This document shows, in pieces, positions 1 to 9,692 of a stretch of 64,000 bases of DNA. The DNA is from Tupaia tana (Eukaryota > Chordata > Mammalia > Scandentia > Tupaiidae), in contig JAKSZU010000016.1 in assembly GCA_026018925.1 (NCBI GenBank), positions 32,359,377 through 32,423,376 of the forward strand, written 5' to 3'. The notes under the pieces were generated by a model. The model did not search any database, was not told the DNA's origin, and saw only the letters and a program-made list of their open reading frames with translations. Numbering within the stretch: the stretch's first letter is position 1; each line of letters begins with the position of its first letter. Both the position numbers and the translations under genes were made by a program.

Positions 1-226
1 CAACTTATCTGGAGGTGATGTAAACCCTTCTTTCCTCATTTTGTTTCTAGACTACTTTTTCTTCCTTCCTCCACAGTTCTTCTGAAGCACATGCACCCTT
101 CTTGCAGGGCTCATCTTTGGGCTGTGAGGTTACTCGTCATTTTAGAAGATTTTAGTGTCTGGCTTACTGTTCTCTCCACCTCTACTTAAGAGCTTCTGGG
201 CAATAGAGTGTAGATTTACTGTATGT

Positions 227-230
<4 letters not shown>

Positions 231-262
<32 letters not shown>
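231..262. repeat. (AC)16 microsatellite
   Basis: A pure AC dinucleotide run of about 32 bases is followed by a short A run. Nothing else is recognised in the first 400 bases. Confidence 0.97.
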
Positions 263-267
<5 letters not shown>

Positions 268-419
268 AATAGCTCAAAGTCCGATGCCTGGATGTGAATC
301 ACTAGTTTACCCCTTCTTGGCTGGCATGCCTCATCCATAATGGGAGGATAATCACAGAACCTGATGCAACTATGCATTTGGTCCCCAATATTCTCTTCAT
401 GTTCTTGGTTCTTTCATTC

Positions 420-1292
420 CCAAACTAGACACCACAGATCAAACTTGGACCACTTTCTCACAGTCTCTCAATGCCCTCACTTCTCTTTCCTGTTATCATC
501 ATTAAGCTCCCCTGACCACATTCCAACTCTGGTTAAATCCAAGTCTTTACTTAGTTTACATCTGTGTCCAGCCAGCTAAAAATCTGGCTTGAGAAAATAT
601 ACAACAATCTCACTGGGCTTCCTTAAACACAGAAACATACATTTCAAATGGACTCGCAGCACTGCCCAGCAAAGCTACATTTCTCTATATCATTCTCTCC
701 CACCCTTATGAAGACTATTTCATGTCTTCTTCCCTCTCTAAAAAACTTCAATCCCCCTTTTCTCCTTTCTTTACTCTCAGTCCTTAACTACTTGTTTGAC
801 TACTGCAGAAGCAACTAGAACTACTTCTTCCTCCCAAATTGGCCAATGTCCTCAAGGCCTTTGCTCTTCCATTTATTCTCCTCTTAACTGCTCCCCTCTT
901 AACTATTCCCATCTTAACTGCCCCTCAATCAGGTCTTTCCATTAGCATAAATAATATTTCTGATCTTAAAACAAACATGATAAGCTCACAAAAACTTCCC
1001 CAATCCAGCTACAACCCTTGTGTCTAATCTTTGGTAGTCTAAACATTTCATAATTGCTTAAACTTCTTGCATTAACTTTTTAAATTTAATTTTTATTTTT
1101 AATTAATTAATCAGTTAATTAATTTACATTCATTCCCTGAGTCAACTTTATACTCTTCCATTCTCTCTCTCTTCAATCTTCTCCAAACTTTCATACACAC
1201 CCCCTACCGAGATTGCCCTCATCAATGTCAATTAAGGCATCTATCTAGCCAAATTAAATGGGTTCTTTTCAGTCTTCATCTTCTAGCTTCTC
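420..1292 (+). mobile_element. L2 LINE, degraded internal part
   Basis: The pyrimidine-rich text resembles the reverse-transcriptase region of L2, a CR1-clade LINE of all mammals. The best match is at 1200-1292, where the order 'caatgtcaatt', 'ccaaattaaatgg', 'cagtcttcatctt', 'agcttctca' parallels L2. The match stops abruptly at 1292, where a 66-bp segment shared with 3517-3582 begins. No reading frame survives. The family call rests on my memory of L2, so the boundaries are approximate. Confidence 0.45.
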
Positions 1293-1358
1293 AAAAAATA
1301 ATTACCACAGGAAAAAAAACTAGAAGAACCATTAATAAATGTGCACAACATAATGTAA
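1293..1358 (+). repeat. 66-bp duplicated segment, copy 1
   Basis: These 66 bases recur at 3517-3582 in the same orientation with only two mismatches. The segment is A-rich and is not part of any repeat family I recognise. It begins where the L2 similarity ends. Confidence 0.85.
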
Positions 1359-1389
1359 TAATTCCACTGCCACCTCTGTGGGGAAAACC

Positions 1390-1810
1390 AACTCTGCCAC
1401 CTGTCTAATCATGGCTTCCTAGCCCACCCAAACTTTCTGCCACAAAGACTACTTTGTCATTCCCAGAAAATGCAAAACTTGCTTCCATGTAAAAGCATTT
1501 GTACCTGCTGTACTCTCTGCTTGAAATATCTTAACTAGGATTCACAGGGAGTTCTTCACTTGTGTTGGCTCTACCTGACTGCTCTACCAAAGTAGCATCT
1601 CTCCTGGTTCTTCATCCTCACTCTCATAGCACTTTTAGCTGCCTGGAATATTATAAAATGTCTATTCAGTTACTTTTATATTGTCTGTCTCTCCAACTAC
1701 AATGCAGGCACCTCCAGGGAAAGAACCTTCTTTCTTTCACTGAAGTATCTGTCATGTAAAAAAAAAATTCTTCTACTTGTTGGGCCCACAGAAGGCAGTA
1801 AATGTTTGTA
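1390..1810 (+). mobile_element. L2 LINE, 3' part
   Basis: L2-like landmarks occur in order: 'gcatttgtacctgctgta' (equivalent to the L2 'cctttgcacctgctgtt' stretch), 'catagcacttt', 'attgtctgtctctcc', and 'gcaggcacctccagggaaag'. It probably continues the copy ending at 1292. Non-coding and degraded. Confidence 0.45.
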
Positions 1811-2007
1811 GTATGAATGAACTTAGTAAGTAGCAGTGAAGCTTTAAACACAATGATTTTCTATGATTCCAAAGTCTATGTTCTTTCTAGTACACAATAT
1901 ACTATCTCTATTTCTCAAGAAAATTAGATCAATGAGAATGAACCTATCTAAGTTTCTTTTTCTCAATTAACTCACTTCAAAACTATTTATTACAGGAGAT
2001 ATCTCAC

Positions 2008-2907
2008 TGCTTGAGTTCAAAGTATATTACAAAGTCATAATAACTAAAGAACATGATACCAGCACCAAAACAGACATATACCAATGAAACAGAATACAGA
2101 ACCTAGAAATAAATCCGAATGATTTTTGATAAAGGGTGTAGTGGAGAAAAGATAGCCTTTTCAACAAATGGTGCTAGGAAAACTGGATATCCATCTGTGG
2201 AAAAATGCAAGTAGACCCCCCAAAATGGTGACAGTCTTTATCACTATTTACAAAACTAACTCATAATGAATTAAAGACTTAAATATAAAGCCTCAAATCA
2301 TAAAACTAATGGAGGAAACATACTGGAGACACTTCAAGATATTAGAGTATACAAAGATTTCATGAATAAGACCCCTACAACAAAGACAATAACACTAAAA
2401 ATAGATAAATGGGATTACATCAAGAGAAAAAGTTTCTGCACAGCAAAGGAAACACCAAAGAGAAAACCCACAAAACAGAAAATACTTGAAAACTATACTT
2501 AAAAACTATACTTAAAATAAAACTATACTTAAAATAGGGATTGACAAACAGAATATATAAAGTATGCAAACAACTTACCTGCAAACAAAAACAAAGCAAA
2601 AAACTTGATTATCCAAAAACCAAGAGCAATTGACCTGAATAGACAACTTTCAAAGAAAGATATACAAATGGCTAAAAGCATATGAAAAATGTTTATTAGC
2701 ATCTGTTATCATAAGGGAAATGCAATTCAAAACCACAATGAGGTATCATCTAACCCCAATGAGAATGGCTATGATAAAAAAAAAAAAAAGTGGTGAGGTT
2801 TCAGAGAAAAGAGAACCCTTATGCTCTGCTGGTGGGAATGTAAATTAGTACAGTCATTGTGGAAAACATTATGGAGGTTCCTCAAAAATCTGAAAATAAA
2901 ACTGCCA
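2008..2907 (+). mobile_element. L1 LINE fragment, ORF2 C-terminal coding region
   Basis: The sequence follows the 3' half of L1 ORF2 closely: 'agtatattacaaagtcataa', 'accaatgaaacagaatac', 'ggtgctaggaaaactgga', 'ttctgcacagcaaagga', 'aaaaccacaatgag', and 'gctggtgggaatgtaaa'. It is 5' truncated, has many stops and frameshifts, and ends at the SINE starting at 2908. The equivalent intact region would carry the end of the endonuclease/reverse-transcriptase polyprotein. It is a dead copy of fairly old age. Confidence 0.9.
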
Positions 2908-3165
2908 ATGCCAGCAGTGGTCATGCCTTGTGCACAGGGAGCCAGATCCCACATAGCTAATTACAGTTTTAATTGTGGCCCTGGGGGCTTGAAAAACACT
3001 CCAGGCACATATGTGCTCATGCCCTAAATCCTGATAGGATAGAGAAATGAAAGAAAAAGGACCATGATGTGACCATGCCCTATTGGGGGACTTTCCCTCT
3101 ATCCCTCTCTAGTTCTATGGTGAACAACGTATCTTCTGGCAACTAAAAAAAATAAAAGAGAAAAA
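2908..3165 (+). mobile_element. SINE type C
   Basis: It has a degraded tRNA-like head ('gccagcagtggtcatgcc'), a GCTTGAAAAACACTCCAGGC core, and an A-rich tail. It interrupts or truncates the L1 fragment. Confidence 0.8.
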
Positions 3166-3231
3166 AGAAAAAACAAGGAAAGGAAAGTAAAGAAGAGAAG
3201 AAAAGAAATGGGCAATTTAATACATATTACA

Positions 3232-3413
3232 GGGTCCAGCAAGTGGTGGGGTGGTTAAGGTGCTAGAATTCCTACTTGCGCAACCAAAGTTTGAGTCCCA
3301 TACCTGGTGGCTCTCTCTCTCTCGTCTTTCTCTGGCAAAACTCATGTGAAAATAATAAATAAATAGATAGATAGATAGATAGACAGATAGATAAATAAAA
3401 CGATTCTTTAAAA
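3232..3413 (+). mobile_element. SINE type B
   Basis: The head 'ggtccagcaagtggtggggt' leads into a CT tract, then an AT-rich tail with a GATA microsatellite (3364-3392) and the type B ending 'cgattctttaaaa'. Confidence 0.85.
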
Positions 3414-3453
3414 AACAATTACCTTCATCCCCGGGTTTCAGCACCCCCCCAAA

Positions 3454-3455
3454 AA

Positions 3456-3494
<39 letters not shown>
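3454..3494. repeat. (AAAT)n microsatellite
   Basis: About ten AAAT/AAATA units are preceded by a C7 run and followed by AAC-rich sequence. Confidence 0.95.
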
Positions 3495-3516
3495 AAACAA
3501 AAACAACCAACCAAAC

Positions 3517-3582
3517 AAAAAATAATTACCACAGGAAAAAAAACTAGAAGAACCATTAATAAATGTACACAACATAACGTAA
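3517..3582 (+). repeat. 66-bp duplicated segment, copy 2
   Basis: Near-identical (two mismatches) to 1293-1358. It sits just after an A-rich tract. Confidence 0.85.
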
Positions 3583-3667
3583 AAATCAATGCTGAAGAAG
3601 ATAAATATGTGTATATCTATGATTTGATTATTATGTACTGTATGTATGCTTTTAAAAACCAATTACT

Positions 3668-3783
3668 GTGGCTGGCGGGTGGCATGGTAGCTTTCTTTCT
3701 CTTTCCCTTTCTCTCTCTGTCTCTCTCTGATGAAATAAATAATAACAACAAAGTAAAATAAAGTGGATAATTATTTTTTAAAC
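3668..3783 (+). mobile_element. SINE type B, internally deleted
   Basis: The head 'ggctggcgggtggcatgg' jumps straight to the CT tract, so the B-box part is missing. The tail 'gataattattttttaaact' is typical of type B. Confidence 0.7.
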
Positions 3784-4061
3784 TACTATATACCACAAAG
3801 ACATACACTGAATATATATGAACCAGAAATCACAATTTAAAAATTCATAAGATGAAAAAAAAATTCACCCTCCTGTAGTAAAGTAAGAGCAAAGGAAAGA
3901 GCAATAGACGTTCATAAAAATGTTGAGAAGTAGAGAAAGCTTGTGAGAAACCTATCAGTATGATAGGTACGTGTTATTATAAGGGTATGTTTATTGCATA
4001 TAAGGAAAAGCTTAATGGGTCAATTATTTAACAATAAAGTTTTAGATTTGAATAATCTGTA

Positions 4062-4306
4062 GGGCCAGCAGATGGTGTAGTGGTTAAGATACTGGATCCC
4101 ACATGGCCACAGTGTGAGTCGCAGACCTAGCAGCTTGAAAAACATGCCAGGCACATATGCACGTATGCCCAAAATCCCAAGAGAAAATGGAGGAGGAGGG
4201 ATTGTGGTGGTGCCATTCCCCTGGGGGTGATTTCTGTCTGTCTGCTCCCTCTCCACCAAAAGTGCACATGCCCAATGGCAAAAATTAAAATAAATAAATA
4301 AATAAA
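4062..4306 (+). mobile_element. SINE type C
   Basis: Full-length copy: head 'gggccagcagatggtgtagt', core 'cttgaaaaacatgccaggca', G-rich hairpin remnant, and an AAAT tail. Confidence 0.9.
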
Positions 4307-4384
4307 ATTCTATAGTGAAAGTCTAAGTTTGTAAACAAAATGTAAACACTACATAAAATCAACTATTCTCTTATTTATTCTTTT

Positions 4385-4616
4385 TTTTTTTTTTTTGAGA
4401 GATTTTCGCTATAGGGCATAGAGACAGAAAGCGAGAAATCACCCCCCAGGGGGGATGGTCATGCTACAGTCTCTTCTCCTCCATTCTCCTCTCGGGATCT
4501 TGGGCACGCACGCACATGCGCCCGGCGTGAGTTTTAAGCCATTGGGTCCGGGACGCGAACTGCAGTCGACTACGTGGGAGTCCAGCGACATAGCCATTAT
4601 GCTAACTGCTGGTTCC
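4385..4616 (-). mobile_element. SINE type A
   Basis: The reverse complement reads as a type A element with the hairpin 'ccccccaggggggatgg'. About 20-30 bp between 'tatagggc' and 'agagacagaaagcg' are missing. It is flanked by the TSD CTTATTTATTCTTTT at 4370-4384 and 4617-4631. Confidence 0.95.
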
Positions 4617-5110
4617 CTTATTTATTCTTTTGATATATATGTATTGAAGGCTTGCCAAATGTCACACAGTATACGAGGCTCTAAGTATAAAGAGACCAAT
4701 CAGAGATGGCCTCTGGAGTTTACAATCTGGAGTAAGACAGACAATAAATAAATTGACATTAAACTCATATCCATAGTTCATGATAAATGGTTTGAATAAA
4801 ACAAGAGTAAAATGATAAAAATTAACGGGATAGGGCAACACCTGTCTCGATCAAAGATTTCTCCACTACACTCCCCAAGGAGGAATGAATCATTTTCCTT
4901 TCCTACCCTCTCCCCAGTGTATTTATTTAACACAAATCTCAGACATCATATTATTTCACTAGTAAACACTTGCATATGTATCTCTAACAGAAAAGACATT
5001 TTAGCAATATATATAACCATAATGCTATTATCACACCTACCAAAATTAGTAACAACTATAATACCAAGTCTCTATGAATTTCCTCAAGAAATGACATTTT
5101 TAGTCAGTTT

Positions 5111-5367
5111 TTCTTTGCAAGGGATTTTTTGCTACAGGACGCATATGCTCGCCAGAGAGACAGAGAGAGACAAAGAGACAGAAAGTGAGAAATTACTCCC
5201 AAGGGAAGATGATCACACTGCCATCCCTTCTCCATTCTCCTCTTGGGATTTTGGGCACACACGCATACACGCCCAGCCTGAGTTTTAAGCCACAGGGTCC
5301 AGGACTGAAACTGCAATTGACTACATGGGAGTCCAGTGACATAACCATCACACCATCTGCTGGTCCC
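5111..5367 (-). mobile_element. SINE type A/C
   Basis: Full-length inverse copy. The TSD TTTAGTCAGTTT lies at 5098-5109 and 5368-5379. Confidence 0.93.
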
Positions 5368-5396
5368 TTTAGTCAGTTTCTTTAAATCAGTAAGTA

Positions 5397-5612
5397 GGGG
5401 TCAGCCCCCATAACACTATGCAAGGAAGCTGGGTCCTATATGACCTACCAGAGTCTGAGTCCCAGCCCTGGCAGTTTAAAAAACATGCCAGATGCATGCA
5501 CCCAGGATGCTGACATGATAAAAAGAACTGCAGTGTAAATAGGCCCCGTTGAGGGATGTTTCCCTCTCTTGCCCTCTCCTGGGTGCGCATGTGTGTTCTG
5601 GCATTAAAAAAA
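5397..5612 (+). mobile_element. SINE type C, divergent
   Basis: It shows a 'gtcagcccccataacactat' head, a B-box-like 'agtctgagtccca', a 'tttaaaaaacatgcc' core and an A tail. The next SINE begins right after its tail. Confidence 0.75.
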
Positions 5613-5703
5613 TGGGGACCAGCAGTTAGCGTAATGGCTATGTGTGGGAGGCTGCGCACCAGCAAGTCTGCCGAGGTTTCTCAGAGAGCAAACAATTGCC
5701 ATG

Positions 5704-5920
5704 ATTGGTTCCCTTCATAAAACCTGACCTTCGAAACCTTGCTCTGATTGGCCACTAGAATCCCTCAGATTTGCATATCCGGCACCTCATGATTGGTCCA
5801 AAAGCAACCAATCATAACCCACCGTTTACAACCAATCACGGCCCACCGTTTACAACCAATCATAACCCACCTTTTACGATCCTTCATTCAACCAATCACG
5901 GCCCACCAGCGTGTATATAA
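5704..5920 (+). promoter_or_regulatory. LTR U3 promoter: seven CCAAT boxes, octamer, TATA box
   Basis: Three inverted CCAAT boxes (ATTGG at 5704-5708, 5747-5751, 5792-5796) are followed by four direct ones (CCAAT at 5808, 5832, 5856, 5892). The last four lie in a tandem repeat of the unit 'caaccaatcataacccaccg' with spacing 24, 24 and 36 bp; 'cata' and 'cacg' versions alternate. A perfect octamer ATTTGCAT is at 5769-5776. TATATAA is at 5914-5920, so transcription would start near 5945. NF-Y binding the CCAAT boxes and POU factors binding the octamer are inferred from known motif preferences. Confidence 0.8.
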
Positions 5921-5948
5921 CCATGATGCCTGGCCTACAATAGCCAGA

Positions 5949-6164
5949 TGACCAGGAAGACCACGAAGACGACACAGAAGACCAGGAAGACGACGACCCT
6001 GGAGAGCTTGAAGAGCTGAAACACTACATCATCTCCAGACACATCTCCTGAAGAGCTGTGACACCGCGTCATCTCCGTGCTGCTCACAACAGATGACGCG
6101 ACCCTAAAGAGCTGTAACACTACGTAGTCTCCGTGCTGCCCACAATAAACAGACGACACTGTGT
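5949..6164 (+). repeat. Internal repeats of the LTR R region
   Basis: GACCAGGAAGAC occurs twice at 5949-5991. After that, three units built on 'aagagctgnnacac' and 'tctccgtgctg' start near 6011, 6051 and 6106. Paired 'gatgacgcg' and 'cgcgtcatc' segments could fold the RNA. Confidence 0.65.
6144..6149 (+). terminator. LTR polyadenylation signal AATAAA
   Basis: AATAAA lies about 225 bp after the TATA box, the usual position at the end of R in a retroviral LTR. A GT-rich 'cactgtgtcgtctccgtgctgt' tract follows. Confidence 0.7.
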
Positions 6165-6512
6165 CGTCTCCGTGCTGTGACACTATGCCTCTTGTTCCGG
6201 CTCTCACTCCTTCCCTCAGGAAACCTGTTCGACTGTCCCCCCGGGTCGGGACAGCTATGTTGCTGGACTCCCACGTAGTCGACCGCGGTTCGCATCCCAG
6301 ACTCAGTGGCTTAAAACTCACGCAGGGCGCATGTGCATGCGTGCCCAAGATCCCAAGAGGAGGATGGAGGAGAAGGGATTGTGGCGTGACCACCCCCCCT
6401 GGGGGGTGATTTCTCGCTTTCTGTCTCTATGTCTCTCTCTGTCTGTCTGGCGAGTGCACACGCCCTATAGCGAAAACCTCTCCAAAAAAAAAAAAAAAAA
6501 AAAAAAAAAAAA

Positions 6513-7548
6513 GCAGAACCTAAAATAGGACTACACTTTGCAAATGGTTTATGTGTCACATAAGTCTCTCTTGAGCCAGCATAGTTCCCCCTTCTTCTTT
6601 TCCTTTTTTTATACCATTCGATGAAGAAACTGGGTTATTTATTTGGCAGAGTATCACACTCTGGATTTAGCTGCTACCCTTCTCCATGGTGTCATTTAAA
6701 CCCTACTCACTGTATTTCCTATAAGCATGTACCTGGATCTTTAGTCTTGATTATTCTTAGGTTCAATTTATTTGGCAAGAATAGTCTTTAGGTCACACAG
6801 TGTGCTTCTTACTGTGTCATACTTGATGCACATATGTCTGGCTGTCCCACTTTTAGTGATGTTATGATTAATCAGTGGAGTGATTTGAAAGGAGAACAGA
6901 AGAATGTCTGTGGCTTCAGGCACAACAGTGTACATCCTGTGAATATTTAGTCTTATAGCTGGTTCCAGAACAAAAGTATCCTAAATTATTGCTCTTTCTA
7001 CTACATCATGTTTCCTTTTCATAAAACTATCATTTTAATTTTTTTTCTCCTAATTGTGTTTGATTTTGTTAGTTTCAACTTCATATTTTATTGCGTTGGC
7101 CCTTCACTTTTTCATTTCAATTCCTTAAATAAACATGTTTTCTGAAAAATGAAACGAGCATATCATTCCTATTTTATATATAGAATCTTTTCCCAAACAG
7201 AAAAAAAACATAAGAATGATAAATCATAAATAATCATGATTTTGGAATTCTGGATGATAGTTATTAAAGTGACCATAATGCCTTGTGATAGCCTAAGTGA
7301 AACTGCTTATTTCATGTTTAAAATTTATCCATTTTATAATGTTGGCAACAAAATAAAAAATTTAAAATATTCTATGTGACACAAACTAAACATACAGGGT
7401 GAATGAAAACTGTGCCCCATAATCCGTATCATTTATACTGTTTGGGGTAAATACCCTGCTGCTACCCGCCACTGAAATCCACAAAACAAAGTTATATGGT
7501 ATTTTCTAAGTATTTTTATAAAATACTAGTACCCTAGGTCTATATTAC
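6513..7548. other. Unique AT-rich DNA, nothing recognised
   Basis: About 1 kb without a SINE, a long reading frame or a repeat I can name. Stop codons are frequent in all frames. Confidence 0.6.
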
Positions 7549-7623
7549 TGGGTTGTCCAAAAAATCATGATGTATTTTTGTGTAGAAAAACAAAAAAAAA
7601 TCCTGACTTTTCCAACAACCCAA
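7549..7623. mobile_element. Mariner-like MITE, about 75 bp
   Basis: The terminal inverted repeats CTGGGTTGTCC and (inverse) CCAACAACCCA bracket 'aaaatcatgatg' and its partner 'tcctgacttt'. It matches elements at 11260-11330, 39652-39939 and 56733-56783. Confidence 0.75.
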
Positions 7624-7765
7624 AACCATACTAAGTACAATAAGATCATCTGTTAGAACACATTACTTTGCATCTACTTCTCTACCACACAGCAGAGGAC
7701 TTACAATCATTTATGAAACTCATGAGCAAAAACATATATGTGTGTGTATTTGATTGTATGTATAT

Positions 7766-7820
7766 ACACACAGACACACACACACACACACAGACACACA
7801 CATATTTTGGGGGGGGGGGG
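7766..7820. repeat. (CA)n microsatellite and G12 run
   Basis: An imperfect CA repeat (7766-7802) is followed by 12 consecutive G at 7809-7820, abutting the 3' end of an inverse SINE. Confidence 0.95.
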
Positions 7821-8046
7821 ATTTTTTTGCTATAGGGTGTGTGTGTTTGCCAGAAAAAGACAGGGAAAATGAGAAGTCACACTGAGAGAGAGGCCACATT
7901 GTAATCCCTTCTCTACCATTCTCCTCTTGGGATTTTGGGCATGCAGGGATATGTGCCTGATGTGTTTCTTAAAGCTATCAGGTCCCGGACTGTGAAGTCG
8001 AACATATGGGGACCAGTGTCTTAATCTCCATGCCACCTGCTGGCCC
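7821..8046 (-). mobile_element. SINE type A/C
   Basis: The reverse complement has the head GGGGCCAGCAGGTGGCATGG, a degraded B box, and the CCTATAGC end. Confidence 0.88.
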
Positions 8047-8268
8047 CAAGTGTATTTTCTTAAATGTCAATAATTACTAACCTAGATTAGGCTGTATTTC
8101 ATTTACCAATTAAATATAATCCAAATGACTGGGGGGGTTTGAACACTCAAGATTATTTGCATGTTTGCTTATTATCATTTCTATCTTCCAAAGAAGTGTG
8201 GTTTGGCCATATCAACAATTAACATACATTTTTCATCTTAATATAACTTCTTAAAAAGATCTAAATTA

Positions 8269-8586
8269 CACAGCCAGGAAATGGTATGGCGGTTAAAGGC
8301 ACTGGATTCCCACATGGCCAACCACAGTTCAACCTCCGGACCTAGAGGCTTGAAAATCACAACAACAACAACAACAACAAAACAGATAAATAAATAAATG
8401 TTAAACTCACGCCGGGCACTTGTGCATGTGTGCCCAAGATCCCGAGAGGAGAATAAAGGAGAAGGGACTGCAGCGTGGCCATCCCCCCTGGGGGGGGGGG
8501 GGTGATTTCTCGCTTTCTGTCTCTCTGTGTCTCTCTGTCTTCCTGGCGAGTGCACACGCCCTGTAGCAAAAACCTCTCAAAAGAAA
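8269..8586 (+). mobile_element. Composite SINE: type B/C head joined to a type A body
   Basis: A full tRNA-like head and 'gcttgaaaatcac' run into (AAC)n (8358-8381) and (AAAT)n. They are followed directly by the 'ttaaactcacgccgggca' body of type A with its hairpin and a closing A tail. A single element should not have a tail in the middle. Confidence 0.8.
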
Positions 8587-8837
8587 AAAACAAAAAATCT
8601 AAATAGTAAAACTAAATAATATTCAGATTTATGTCTTTTCTCTCAAATTTGTGAAATTTCACATAAGTACTGAGACTATAACAAATAATAAAAAAATCAA
8701 AGATACTTTGCTTTTAAAAATTATTAAAATTTTATTATTAGTTATTGTTATCACTTACTGTACCTAATTTATAAAGTAAACTTTATAATAGGTATAAATG
8801 TTAGGAAAAAACTTTATCTTTTAAAAATTATTAAGTT

Positions 8838-8900
8838 AGGGACCAGCAGGTGGTGTGGTGATTAAGGTGCTGGACATTCTCACATGGCCAACGTTACATT
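8838..8900 (+). mobile_element. SINE head fragment
   Basis: 'gggaccagcaggtggtgtgg' and 'gtgctggac' match a SINE head. The similarity fades after 'tcacatggccaac'. Confidence 0.65.
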
Positions 8901-9142
8901 GTATGTGCCAGACTTAGGTTTGGTTTCCACAAAAACTGTTAAAAAGTTATGCAAGCTATCCAACCCTACAGGAAGCTAAGCCAAATGACCCAAGAAACTC
9001 TGTTTACATGCTGACAGTCATGTAAATTTCAGCCCAAAATGCATGGAAGAAACCAAAAAGTCATGGATTGCTAGATTTCACATGCAAACTCTTAGACAAA
9101 AAAGCATGCTACTGAGTTAGAGATGTCAAGATACAAGAGACC

Positions 9143-9574
9143 GGGAACCAGCAGTTAGCGTAATGGCTATGTCGCTGGACTCCCACGTAGTTGACCGCGG
9201 TTCGCGTCCGAGACTCGGTGGCTTAAAAAACTCATGCCGGGGGGAACCAGCAGTTAGCGTAATGGCTATGTCGCTGGACTCCCACGTAGTCGACCGCGGT
9301 TCGCGTCTCGGACCCGGTGGCTTACAACTCACGCCGGGCGCGTGTGCGCACGCGCCCTATAGTGAAAAACCTCTCAAAAAAAAACCAAAAAAAAATCATG
9401 CCGGGCACGTGTGTGTGCGTGCCCAAGATCCCGAGAGGAGAATGGAGGAGAAGGGATTGCGGCGTGACCATCCCCTCTGGGGGGTGATTTCTCGCTTTCT
9501 GTCTCTATGTCTCTCTCTGTCTGTCTGGCGAGCGCATGCGCCCTATAGCGAAAACCTCTCCAAAAAAAAAAAAA
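9143..9574 (+). mobile_element. SINE type A (outer), interrupted by another SINE
   Basis: The segments 9143-9241 and 9396-9574 form one full-length element. A perfect 15-bp TSD AAGATACAAGAGACC flanks it at 9128-9142 and 9575-9589. The insertion in it is described in the next entry. Confidence 0.97.
9242..9395 (+). mobile_element. Short type A derivative inserted in a type A SINE
   Basis: This 154-bp copy has the complete tRNA-like head, then jumps from 'gggcgcgtgtgcg' to 'cacgcgccctatag'. It therefore lacks the hairpin and CT tract, about 130 bp. It ends in an A-rich tail and duplicates TCATGCCGGG of its host (9232-9241 and 9396-9405). Confidence 0.92.
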
Positions 9575-9692
9575 AAGATACAAGAGACCAACAAATGAAC
9601 AATGCACCCTTTTCACTGTCACATTGGTTCTACAAAGCAAACTAACAACAATTTAGCAGAAACCCCTAAGATATCATGAAACAGCCACTTTC

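Larger units (their letters stand above)
5643..6253 (+). mobile_element. Solo LTR of an endogenous retrovirus (class II-like)
   Basis: A 611-bp unit starts TGTGGGAGG and ends GGGTCGGGACA, so it has the TG...CA ends of an LTR. The host-SINE bases GCTATG are duplicated on both sides (5637-5642 and 6254-6259). A 6-bp duplication suggests a class II (beta-retrovirus-like, ERV-K-type) integrase; reading the start two bases earlier would give a 4-bp duplication instead. It contains CCAAT boxes, an octamer, a TATA box, and an AATAAA signal in LTR order. No gag, pol or env sequence is present, so the provirus has recombined to a single LTR. It is younger than the SINE it interrupts. Confidence 0.88.
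5614..6512 (+). mobile_element. SINE type A split by a solo LTR
   Basis: The head 'gggaccagcagttagcgtaa' runs to 5642 and resumes at 6254 with 'gctatgttgctgg'. The remainder of a type A element follows, including the CCCCCCCTGGGGGG hairpin and a 29-base poly(A) tail (6484-6512). The 611 bp in between are the LTR described next. Confidence 0.95.

Noticed and set aside
155-340. Open frame crossing the AC microsatellite (THTHTH repeats)
   Set aside because: The frame is open only because of the dinucleotide run. There is no homologous protein and no gene context.
5643-6253. Complete provirus
   Set aside because: Only one LTR is present between the duplicated target bases; there is no internal retroviral sequence or second LTR.
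5935-6393. 152-codon minus-strand frame across the LTR
   Set aside because: It runs antisense to the LTR and into the SINE. Its acidic/hydrophobic repeats come from the LTR's internal repeats, and no retroviral gene is present.
9163-9645. 160-codon open frame
   Set aside because: It lies entirely within two nested type A SINEs. Similar frames recur in every type A copy, so it is repeat sequence and not a gene.
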